Positions 15,793 through 22,662 of a stretch of DNA of 22,662 bases are shown piece after piece (the first letter of the stretch is position 1; the number at the start of each line of letters is the position of its first letter). Below the pieces are notes generated by a model, which saw only the letters and a list, made by a program, of their open reading frames with translations, had not been told where the DNA came from and made no database searches. Made by a program: the position numbers and the translations under genes. Origin of the DNA: CAZYWA01 sp964650975 [NCBI: uncultured bacterium] (GTDB taxonomy: Bacteria > JADJOY01). Location of the stretch: assembly GCA_964650975.1 (NCBI GenBank), contig CAZYWA010000058.1, positions 1 to 22,662 of the forward strand, given 5' to 3'.

Positions 15793-16812
15793 TTACTCGT
15801 CGAGGGGCACCAGGGGCGACTGGGAGCCCGACTGAGGGCTTCGCGGGCGCTCACGTCGATCGAAGGTGGCGATCGCGGCGATGGCGATGGTGCCCAGGTA
15901 GACGCGGCCGTGGTGCTCGCGGACGCCGGTGACGGCGCGGTAGATTCGCGGGTCGCCGCGGAAGGCGTGCACGATCTCGCCCCGGACGTCGAGCGCCATC
16001 ACCGCGAAGTAAGGCGGCAGCGCGGGGTCGATCCAGTCGGCGACGACCGCGACCGCGCGCCGGATGGCCCGTGGCAGCCGGTGCAGTGCTTCCAGCCCCG
16101 CGTGGCGAGGAGCGGGGATCGCCACCCAGACGAGCCCGTCGGTGCCGGTCGAGAGGTTGTCCGGCATGCCCGGCAGGCGATCGCGGAACACGTCGATCCG
16201 CCCGCGCTCGGGACCGGCGAGCCAGACCCGCTGGATCCGGCAGGCGCCGGTCTCGGCCACCAGCACGCACGACTCGTCGGGCACCAGCGCGACACCGTTC
16301 GCGAAGCGCAAGCCGTCGAGCAGCACCTCCGCCGCGCCGTTCGCATCGAGACGGATCAGGCGGCCCGTGGCGGTGTCCTCGATCAGATCGCGGCGGTGGC
16401 GCGCGAGTGGGTAGGCCTGCGACGACTCGCTCACGTAAATCGTGCCGTCGCTCGCGATCGCCGCGTTGTTGCAGAGCCGGAGGGGTCGTCCCGCGACCCG
16501 GTCGAGCAGCACCCTCGCCTTCCCGGTGCGCGGATCGACGCGCTCGAGCCCTCGATCGGCGTTGCACACCAGAATGTCGCCATCGGGAAAGATCTCGACC
16601 CCGAGCGGCTGTCCGTCGAGACGCGCGAGCTCGCGGATCTCGCCGGTCTCGGGATGCACGCGCAGCAGCTGACCGCTGTCGCGAAGTGCCGTGACCAGCC
16701 AGCCTTCACGATCGACGGCGACGTCCTCGGGCACAGGGCCGGGAACCGGGATCAGGCGAACCTCGGGAATCGAGGCGAGCTCGACCTGCCGGCGGTCGAC
16801 CTGGTCGCTCAC
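15793..16812 (-). CDS. SMP-30/strictosidine-synthase-like six-bladed beta-propeller protein
   Basis: 339 residues. The GTG start at 16812 overlaps the upstream stop as GTGA (4-nt overlap), so translation is coupled to the membrane protein before it. Conserved family blocks are 'GPVPEDVAVDREGWLVTALRDSGQLLRVHPETG', 'GQPLGVEIFPDGDILVCNADRGLERVDPRTG' and 'LCNNAAIASDGTIYVSESS'. Further on are 'GRLIRLDANGAAEVLLDGLRFANGVALVPDESCVLVAETGACRIQRVW' and 'GMPDNLSTGTDGLVWVAI'. 'FANGVAL' and 'PDNL' are the usual metal- or substrate-site elements of SMP-30, APMAP and strictosidine-synthase-like propellers. Members include lactonases and arylesterases; the substrate here is unknown. No signal peptide is visible, so it is probably cytosolic. 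The ~20 C-terminal residues are Ser/Arg/Pro-rich and unstructured. Confidence 0.86.
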   Translation of the reverse strand: MSDQVDRRQVELASIPEVRLIPVPGPVPEDVAVDREGWLVTALRDSGQLLRVHPETGEIRELARLDGQPLGVEIFPDGDILVCNADRGLERVDPRTGKARVLLDRVAGRPLRLCNNAAIASDGTIYVSESSQAYPLARHRRDLIEDTATGRLIRLDANGAAEVLLDGLRFANGVALVPDESCVLVAETGACRIQRVWLAGPERGRIDVFRDRLPGMPDNLSTGTDGLVWVAIPAPRHAGLEALHRLPRAIRRAVAVVADWIDPALPPYFAVMALDVRGEIVHAFRGDPRIYRAVTGVREHHGRVYLGTIAIAAIATFDRRERPRSPQSGSQSPLVPLDE

Positions 16813-18623
16813 GGCTCGACCGCCGCCGGATCAGCGTCCGGCACCTCGGCGGGCTGCGTCTCGACCGGCGGAGGGTTTCGCACGAGTGGGTAGGCCCTCC
16901 GCTCGACGGCATCGAACGCCCACGCCCGGATGGTGCGCGCGTCGACGCCCTTCATCGCGTCGGCGGGTACCTCGATCTCGAAGCCCGAGAGCTCGTAACC
17001 GGACCAGCCTTCGTGCGCGGCCACGTCGGAGCGCGGCACGCGCTCGACGGTGAGATCGAACGCGACAGGCCGCCCGCTTTCGTCGTCGTGGCTCAAGAGC
17101 ACCGCGTCGGCGAGGCGGTGCGCGTCGTGGAGCACCGCCCAGCCGGTCGCGGCGACCGAGCCGTCGGGCTCTTCCCGGACCTGGTCGAGAAAGCCGTCTT
17201 CCTCCGGCGATCCCGGGGATTCCGCGACGAGATCGAGATGCGGATCGACGATGCGGGGTGGCGAGAGGTAGTCGAGCCGGTCGAAGCGCGCGGCCACGCG
17301 CAGCATGAGATCGACGTCGGGCGTCAGCGTGAGCGCGATCTGGTGCGGCCTCTCGACCACCGCGCTCCATTGCAGCACGGCGGATGCTTGCAGACGCCGG
17401 GCACGGGTTTCTGCCATGTCGGGGATCGAGGCCACCGAGGTCCAGACACTCGCGACACCGAACCAGACGGTCACCGCCACCGCGAGAGCGCGCGCCGCCC
17501 TCGCGAAACCGGCGCGCGACTCGTGCGCCGCGCTCACGCACGCGATCGCGGTCAAGTGGAGCAGTGCCAGCGGCAGGTAGGTCGCGAAAGCCGAGTACCT
17601 CGATTCCAGCGATTGATCGAGGCCGAAGCCAACTCGCCCCACCGTGGTGATGAGCGCCGACGCGACCGCGTAGCCGGCGAGCGCCAGCCACGGCGCCGCG
17701 CGGGGCAGAAGGTCGCGCTGCCTCCGAAGCCGCGCGAACGCGGCCGCGGTGAGCGCCGAGACGACCAGCAGTGCCACGCCGGCCGCAATCGCCGAGGAGA
17801 GTCGCGGCAACCACGGCGCCGCGAGCGGATGACCGAGAAACGAAAGCAAGTAAGCGCTCGCCACCACCGGCTCGTGAAGCGCCTCGCCCAGCGGCGGATG
17901 CGCGGCGGGCTTTCGGTAGCCGGCGAAGTAGAGCGCGAGCGACAGCACGAACCCGGCCGCATATCCAGCCGTCCACCGTGCACGCCGCGCGCGCTCGGGC
18001 GCGTCCCCGACCGGCGAGCAAACCCACACCACCGGCAAGAGCAGCACCCAAGAGAGCGATCCGTTCGAGAACGAGAACGAGCTCACCGTCGCCAGAGCCA
18101 TGGCGGCGGCGAAGCGCGACGCGAGCGGCCGCCCGGAGGTCGCGACCACCAACCCGAGCGACAGGCACACCAGCGGGAAGAGCGCGACCAGCTGCATGCC
18201 CATGAGCCAGTTTTCGTGCTGCACCAGGCCGAAGATGAGCACGTTCGAGATCGCCCACAGCGCCGCGCGCGAGAGCGGCGAGCCGCCCACGGTGCGGCGA
18301 GCGAGGACCCACACGCAGCCCGACACCACGCACGCGAGCCCGATCGTGGCGAACATCCCCGCGCGCACGTCGCCGTGACCCAGCCCGCCCAGCGCCAGGA
18401 TCACGATCCTCGGAAAGAAGAGCCGGCTCTCGTTGTGCTGCGCCCAGAGATCGGCCAGCCGCAAATGGCCCGCATGGAAGCGCGGGAAAAGCGTCGCCAC
18501 CGCCCACTCGTCCCAGTAAGGGACGTTGACCGCGTAGCGGCGCACCGCCGCGATCAGGACCAAAACCGGAACGGCGGCGATCGCGTACACGAAGCACGCG
18601 GCGATCCGGCCGGCGGCGCGCAT
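16809..18623 (-). CDS. Multi-pass membrane protein with PYWDEW/QHNESR motifs and C-terminal beta domain (paralog B)
   Basis: 604 residues from ATG 18623, with GAGG 8 nt upstream and 1 nt after the upstream stop (TGAGATG). About ten membrane helices cover ~8-425. The first external loop carries 'NVPYWDEWAVATLFPRFHAGHL…LWAQHNESRLFFPR' (33-72), and 'LDQSLESRYSAFATYLPLALLHL' lies before the last helices. Acidic and His residues in the first loop are what GT-C glycosyltransferases use for catalysis, but the family is not one I can name. Residues ~475-590 form a soluble beta-rich domain ('GSVAATGWAVLHDAHRLADAVLLSHDDESGRPVAF…IRAWAFDAVERRAYPL'). The protein is a close paralog of its upstream neighbour, with a longer Pro/Ala/Glu-rich tail. 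Role in envelope glycan assembly is inferred from the nearby ligase gene. Confidence 0.85.
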   Translation of the reverse strand: MRAAGRIAACFVYAIAAVPVLVLIAAVRRYAVNVPYWDEWAVATLFPRFHAGHLRLADLWAQHNESRLFFPRIVILALGGLGHGDVRAGMFATIGLACVVSGCVWVLARRTVGGSPLSRAALWAISNVLIFGLVQHENWLMGMQLVALFPLVCLSLGLVVATSGRPLASRFAAAMALATVSSFSFSNGSLSWVLLLPVVWVCSPVGDAPERARRARWTAGYAAGFVLSLALYFAGYRKPAAHPPLGEALHEPVVASAYLLSFLGHPLAAPWLPRLSSAIAAGVALLVVSALTAAAFARLRRQRDLLPRAAPWLALAGYAVASALITTVGRVGFGLDQSLESRYSAFATYLPLALLHLTAIACVSAAHESRAGFARAARALAVAVTVWFGVASVWTSVASIPDMAETRARRLQASAVLQWSAVVERPHQIALTLTPDVDLMLRVAARFDRLDYLSPPRIVDPHLDLVAESPGSPEEDGFLDQVREEPDGSVAATGWAVLHDAHRLADAVLLSHDDESGRPVAFDLTVERVPRSDVAAHEGWSGYELSGFEIEVPADAMKGVDARTIRAWAFDAVERRAYPLVRNPPPVETQPAEVPDADPAAVEP

Positions 18624-18624
18624 C

Positions 18625-20376
18625 TCAGGACCTCACGCGCTCGAGCGGATAGGCGCGCTGCTCGAGCGCGTCGAAAGCCCACGCGCGAAGCGTCCCGGGA
18701 TCGGCGCCGGCCAGCGCCCGCGGCGAGAAATGGGCCCGAAAACCGGAGAGCGCGAAGTCCTTGCGCCCGGTGGTGACGACCACGTCGTCGCGCTCCGAGC
18801 GCTCGATGGTCAGGGCGAACGCGATCGGATGGCCGCCGTCGTCGTCGTAGCTCAGGAGCACCGCGTCGGCGAGCCGCGGCTCGCCGTGCAGCACCGCCCA
18901 GCCCTCGGCCACCATGGCGCCGTTCTCGTCCACCGTGACCCGGTCGAGGAAGCCCGCCGGCTTGCCGTGGTTCTTCGCGGCGATGCGCTCGAGCCGCGGA
19001 TCGGCGATGAGGCTCGGGTGGAGGTAGCCGAAGCGATCGAGCTTGCGAGCCATGTGCATCACCAGTGACACGTCCGGCGAGAGGCTCAGCCCCACGTCGT
19101 GCGGGTCGGCGAAGAGGCCGCTCCACTGCAGCACCGCGGACCCTTCGAGGCGAGATCTCCGCGAGGTGGCCATGGCCGGCACCGACGCGATCGAGGTCAC
19201 GAGACCGGCCGCCGCGATCCACGCGATCACCCCCAGCGAGGCGAGCCGATAGCGGATGCAGCCGGGCTGGATCGCGAGGAGGTGCACGACGGCCACGGCG
19301 AGAAACAGCGAAAAGCTCGTGTAGCGCGACTCGAGCGCCTGATGGACACCGAAACCGAGCCGTCCCGCGGTGGTGATCGCCGCGGACGCGAGCGCGTAGC
19401 CGGCGATCACCAGCCACGGCAGCGAGCGACGCGCGAGACCGCCACCGTCGGCGCCACTCCCGAGACGTGCGAGGCGCGCGAGCAGCGCGGTGAGCGTCGC
19501 GACCAGCAGCACCCCGGACGCGATCGCGACGTAGAGCACGCCCACGGTCCCGGCCAGCGGCCGGCCCAGGAAGGCGAGGAAATAGCCGAGCGCCGCGAGC
19601 GGCACGTGCATCGCCTCGCCGAAGCTCGGATGACCGGCGGGCTTGGCGTAGCCGTCGAAATACCCGACCACCGTGGCCACGAAAGCAGCCAGGTAGAGCA
19701 CCGTCCATGCGACCGCCGCGCGCGACACCTTGACCGGCGTCGCGCCGGCGCCGGCGATCAGCACCGGCAGCACCAGCGGCCAGCACAGCATGCCGTTGGC
19801 GAACGAATACGAGCTCACGAACGCGAGCGCCCCGGCGGCGACGAAACGCGCCGCCACCGGCAGGGTGGACGTCGCGATCACCAGCGCCACGAACAAGCAG
19901 GCGACCGGCACGAACGCCACCACCTGGATTCCCCACAGCCAGTTCTCGTACTGCGCGAGCGAAAACAACAGCACGTTGGTGAGCGCCCAGAGGCCGAGCG
20001 AGGCCGTGTCGCCCAGCTTCGTGGTGCGACGAGCGAGCGCGAAGGCGCAGGCCGACACCACGCACGCGAGCACCACCGAGACCGCCATCTCCCAGCGCAC
20101 GTCCCACTTGGTGAGCCGGGCCAATCCCACAAACAAGAGCCTCGGAAAGAGCTTGCGGCTCTCGTTGTGCTGCGCGACCAGGAGATCGAGGGTCAGGTGT
20201 CCGTGCACGTCCTTGGGAAAGAGCGTCGCGATCGCCCACTGATCCCAGTACGGGACGTCCACCGAGTAGCGCAGGATCTCGACGACGAGCAGCGTGAGCG
20301 GTGCCAGCGCCGCCAGGACCAGCGCCAGCCGTACCCACCACCACCGGGCCGAATCGATCGAATCCCCGCCGTTCAC
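18625..20376 (-). CDS. Multi-pass membrane protein with PYWDQW/QHNESR motifs and C-terminal beta domain (paralog A)
   Basis: 583 residues from GTG 20376; no strong ribosome binding site is visible. It aligns end to end with the following gene: 'SVDVPYWDQWAIATLFPKDVHGHL…LVAQHNESRKLFPRLLFVGLARLTKWDVRWE' in the first external loop, 'LAQYENWLWGIQ', 'SSYSFANGMLCW', 'GRLGFGVHQALESRYTSFS' near the last helices, and a C-terminal beta-rich domain ('GFLDRVTVDENGAMVAEGWAVLH…TLRAWAFDALEQRAYPL'). About ten membrane helices. The layout resembles GT-C-type lipid-linked sugar transferases, but no catalytic motif is proven. It is first in a three-gene unit (this protein, paralog B, SMP-30-like propeller) and is divergent from the O-antigen-ligase gene. 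Confidence 0.85.
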   Translation of the reverse strand: MNGGDSIDSARWWWVRLALVLAALAPLTLLVVEILRYSVDVPYWDQWAIATLFPKDVHGHLTLDLLVAQHNESRKLFPRLLFVGLARLTKWDVRWEMAVSVVLACVVSACAFALARRTTKLGDTASLGLWALTNVLLFSLAQYENWLWGIQVVAFVPVACLFVALVIATSTLPVAARFVAAGALAFVSSYSFANGMLCWPLVLPVLIAGAGATPVKVSRAAVAWTVLYLAAFVATVVGYFDGYAKPAGHPSFGEAMHVPLAALGYFLAFLGRPLAGTVGVLYVAIASGVLLVATLTALLARLARLGSGADGGGLARRSLPWLVIAGYALASAAITTAGRLGFGVHQALESRYTSFSLFLAVAVVHLLAIQPGCIRYRLASLGVIAWIAAAGLVTSIASVPAMATSRRSRLEGSAVLQWSGLFADPHDVGLSLSPDVSLVMHMARKLDRFGYLHPSLIADPRLERIAAKNHGKPAGFLDRVTVDENGAMVAEGWAVLHGEPRLADAVLLSYDDDGGHPIAFALTIERSERDDVVVTTGRKDFALSGFRAHFSPRALAGADPGTLRAWAFDALEQRAYPLERVRS

Positions 20377-20684
20377 GAAACTCGAAGACTATCCGGCATC
20401 GACCAGTCGAACAGCATCGCGCCGTGACGGGCCGCCGCGGGCTCGGGTAGTGGCTCAGCTCGACCTGGAGGAACCGGATTCCGCCTGCTCCTGTCGGTCT
20501 CTCGGTCGATCTCGCCGGGAGGGCTGCGGTCCCTCGCAGCCGCGGCGTTCCATCGCGATCTAGCGCTGCGGACGCGACGGAGCGCGTCCTCCGAGCGTTG
20601 GCCACTGGATTCGAAGTGAACCAATCCCGGGTCGGCACCGGTGGACGGGGGGCTTCAGCCTTGGTATGGCGTCACCGCAACCGG
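20377..20684. promoter_or_regulatory. 308-bp divergent intergenic region between paralog A and the O-antigen-ligase gene
   Basis: No convincing gene was found: the open frames here are Arg/Pro/Ser-rich and unlike the neighbours. It must carry promoters for both directions, but I see no good -35/-10 pair. Small symmetric elements are CACCGGTG (20636-20643, 8-bp palindrome) and GGATT…AATCC (20607-20611 and 20623-20627), the latter in the most AT-rich part, 58-78 bp upstream of the ligase ATG. Confidence 0.5.
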
Positions 20685-22662
20685 ATGAGCTTCGCTTCCC
20701 GATTCCACGCGCGCTGGACCGCAGCCGCGATCGCCGCCGCCGCGACGCCCGTCGCCGTCGCGATCGCCGGCTGGCCCTGGCGCGCGGCTCCGTGGTGGTG
20801 CGGGGCGCTCCCCGCGAGCTTCGCCCTGCTCGCCGTCTTCCTCCGCGCGGGCGACGCGCTCGCGGCCCTCCTCGCGATGTTGCCGCTTCTCGGCAATCCA
20901 GCGCTGCGGGGCGGCTCGGCGATCTACTCGCTCGCCGAGCCGCTGCTGCTGGTGGTGGCACTGCGGTGCGCCGTCGACACCGCGCGAGCGCACCGGCGAT
21001 CGGATCCCAGCGAGCCGGGCGACGGGCTTCCCTCGCCGTTGCGTTGGATGCTGGCACTCACGGCGTCCTGCGCGGTGTCGTGGCTGGTCGCGGCGGGTGC
21101 CGAGCACGACTTGCTCTCGCGCGTCTTTTGGTCCGCCGCGCGCCATCCGATCCGGACCATCGGCACGCTGGAGGACCAGGCGGATCCGTTCTTCGGCCTG
21201 CGACGGCTGCTCGATATCTACGAGGCCGCTCTGCTCGCGTGCCTGGCGGCCCTCACGATCCGCGGCGCCGAGGCGCGCTCGCGGATCCTGGCGACGCTCG
21301 CGGCTTCGACCGGGGTCGTGGTGTTGCTGGCGATCGCGCAGAGGCTCACCGGCTTCGCCGAGATTCCCTTCGGCCAGGAGCTGAGCGACGGCCGATTCGT
21401 GCTGGTGCGACGCATCCACGCCACGTTTCCCGATGCCAATGCGTTCGCCGCGTTCCTGGTGCTCGGGGCCCCGGTGGCGATCTCGGTGCTGGCGCGCGTA
21501 CTGCGCGAGGCCCCGCGCTGGATGCGGTCGAGCGCGCTCGCGGTCGCGGCGACGGGGAGCGGAGCCGCGCTGCTGCTCAGCGTGTCGCGAACCGCGGTGA
21601 TCGCGGTCGCGATCGAGGCGCTGTGCGCGGCTCGCAGCCGCTGGTCCCCGCGACGGGTCTGGGGAGCCGCCGCGCTCGTGGCGGCCGTTGCGCTCGCCGG
21701 CCTGTGGGCGGCGCCGCGACTGATCCCGCGCGAGCTCACCGAATCGAATCCGGTCCTGCTGCGCTTCGTGCGAATCGCGAGCCCCGACGTGGATCGTTCG
21801 ATCTTCTTCGGCAACCGCGCCGAAGCGTGGCGGCGCGTCACGGCCTTGTGGCGTGAGCACCCTTGGTTCGGGGTGGGCACCGGGAATCTCTATCGCGAGG
21901 TGGCCGCTGGATGGCCGCTGGTGCTGCGCCCCGAGAACACCTACCTGAGAAACGCGCACAACTATTTTCTGCAACTGCTCGCGGAGAGCGGTGTCATCGC
22001 GCTGCTCGCGTTCGTCGGCCTCTACGTGTCCGCGGTGCGACGCCTGTGGCGGCCGCGGTTAGCGCTCGGTGCACCGGGCGGCGAGCTTCATGCGCTCGCA
22101 ATCGGTTTGATCGGCTATGCCGCGATGCTGGCGCTCGGCCACCCGCTGCTCGATCCCGGGCAACTCTGCTGCGTCTTCGTGCTGCTGGGAGTCGCGCTGC
22201 AGGCGCCGCCGGTCGACGCGCTCGCGTCCGATCGAAGAACGGCCTCCTTCGCGCGCGCGAGGAGCATCGCTTGGGGCCTCGGATCGGTCGCCTTCGCGCT
22301 CGTCGCGGCGATCGCGCTGGTCCGCGGCGTGACCTCGCCGCCGCCGGTCGACGTCTACGACTCGTACGGCACCGAGTACGACGCGGAAGGCCACGCGTTC
22401 CAGTGGACGAAATCGCCTGCACGGGTGGTGGTCGATGGAAGACGCGGTGCGCGCTTCGAGGCCACGGTCTCCGCCGCCGAGCCAGACCTGGGCGCGCCGC
22501 CCGTGACCGTCGTGACCAAGAGCCACGACATCACGATCGGCCACGTCGCCCTTTCGAACGGCGCGCCCACCTCGTTCGAGATCACACTGCCGCCCGCCGC
22601 TGGCCGCGGCACCGTCCTCGAGCTCGGCTGTGATCACACGTTCCGCCCCTGCGACGTGTGGA
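20685..22662 (+). CDS. O-antigen ligase/polymerase (Wzy/WaaL-type) family membrane protein, 3' partial
   Basis: 659 codons are present from ATG 20685 with no stop before the window edge. Multiple membrane helices cover ~12-550. Family landmarks: 'RRIHATFPDANAFAAFLVL' (242-260, like the 'xxTFxNPNxxA' block), 'LLLSVSRTAVIAV' with conserved Arg302, 'REHPWFGVGTGN' (390-401) and 'NAHNYFLQLLAESGVIALLAFVGLY' (423-447) with His425 of the large periplasmic loop. In WaaL and Wzy these Arg and His residues are needed for transfer of a lipid-linked glycan. From ~555 onward a periplasmic beta-rich region begins ('YGTEYDAEGHAFQWTKSPARVVV…VLELGCDHTFRPCDVW') and continues past the edge. The start has no strong ribosome binding site; TTG 20661 is in frame. 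It is divergent from the PYWD-motif membrane proteins, suggesting a shared envelope-glycan role. Confidence 0.88.
   Translation, partial: MSFASRFHARWTAAAIAAAATPVAVAIAGWPWRAAPWWCGALPASFALLAVFLRAGDALAALLAMLPLLGNPALRGGSAIYSLAEPLLLVVALRCAVDTARAHRRSDPSEPGDGLPSPLRWMLALTASCAVSWLVAAGAEHDLLSRVFWSAARHPIRTIGTLEDQADPFFGLRRLLDIYEAALLACLAALTIRGAEARSRILATLAASTGVVVLLAIAQRLTGFAEIPFGQELSDGRFVLVRRIHATFPDANAFAAFLVLGAPVAISVLARVLREAPRWMRSSALAVAATGSGAALLLSVSRTAVIAVAIEALCAARSRWSPRRVWGAAALVAAVALAGLWAAPRLIPRELTESNPVLLRFVRIASPDVDRSIFFGNRAEAWRRVTALWREHPWFGVGTGNLYREVAAGWPLVLRPENTYLRNAHNYFLQLLAESGVIALLAFVGLYVSAVRRLWRPRLALGAPGGELHALAIGLIGYAAMLALGHPLLDPGQLCCVFVLLGVALQAPPVDALASDRRTASFARARSIAWGLGSVAFALVAAIALVRGVTSPPPVDVYDSYGTEYDAEGHAFQWTKSPARVVVDGRRGARFEATVSAAEPDLGAPPVTVVTKSHDITIGHVALSNGAPTSFEITLPPAAGRGTVLELGCDHTFRPCDVW

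Noticed and set aside
18554-20638. 694-codon minus-strand frame starting upstream of paralog A
   Set aside because: Arg/Ala-rich and out of frame with the clear membrane protein. It offers no support for a longer start of paralog A.
20666-21856. 396-codon plus-strand frame near the right edge
   Set aside because: Arg-rich shadow. The real gene is in another frame from ATG 20685, has all O-antigen-ligase landmarks, and stays open to the window end.
1-22662. CRISPR arrays, tRNA or rRNA genes, insertion sequences, integrases or attachment sites
   Set aside because: No spaced direct repeats of CRISPR type, no tRNA-like cloverleaf and no transposase or integrase motifs were seen. The only long periodic repeat is inside a coding region.

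Overview
The window is very GC-rich, densely coded bacterial DNA with a strong G/C bias at third codon positions. Secreted proteins with Sec-type signal peptides, an O-antigen-ligase-like protein and a GldA/F/G-type ABC transporter point to an environmental Gram-negative organism. The repeat-rich secreted proteins and the 'GFE(S/G)G…WS' module would fit Myxococcota/'Deltaproteobacteria' or Acidobacteriota. That placement is inference from gene content only; there is no rRNA or other marker gene here.

Layout. (1) 1-780 (+) is the C-terminal end of a sulfatase, cut by the window edge. It converges on a large secreted right-handed beta-helix protein at 956-3994 (-); the 175 bp between them hold several hairpins. 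(2) A divergent intergenic region (3995-4205) with a 13-bp tandem repeat, an inverted repeat and a possible promoter leads rightward into a DUF4915/TIGR03032-type protein (4206-5339) and a TPR plus GT41 (SPINDLY/OGT-like) glycosyltransferase (5383-7815). A secreted protein follows with ten Ca-binding 'DxDGDGDxD' repeats of almost perfectly constant 55-residue period (7942-9795). (3) Only 5 bp further on, transcription reverses into a four-gene ABC operon read right to left: ATPase (15662-14916), ABC-2 permease (14923-14153), a double-length GldG-like auxiliary protein (14137-10898) and a DUF4340 protein (10895-9801). (4) Upstream of it on the same strand lies a tightly coupled three-gene unit: two tandem paralogous multi-pass membrane proteins (20376-18625, 18623-16809) and an SMP-30/strictosidine-synthase-like beta-propeller (16812-15793). 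(5) After a 308-bp divergent intergenic region, an O-antigen-ligase-family protein starts at 20685 and runs off the right edge.

How they may work together. The right part reads as a cell-envelope glycan module: a Wzy/WaaL-type ligase plus two PYWD-motif membrane proteins with a C-terminal beta-rich domain, which may be uncharacterised GT-C-like enzymes. The ABC/GldG/DUF4340 operon is a membrane transporter of poorly understood function. The left part combines a cytosolic protein glycosyltransferase with two large repetitive exported proteins. No mobile element, CRISPR array, tRNA or rRNA was seen. The best candidates for something undescribed are the coupled paralog/propeller unit, the internally duplicated GldG-like protein, the exact-period repeat protein and the GT41 enzyme with altered donor-site motifs.
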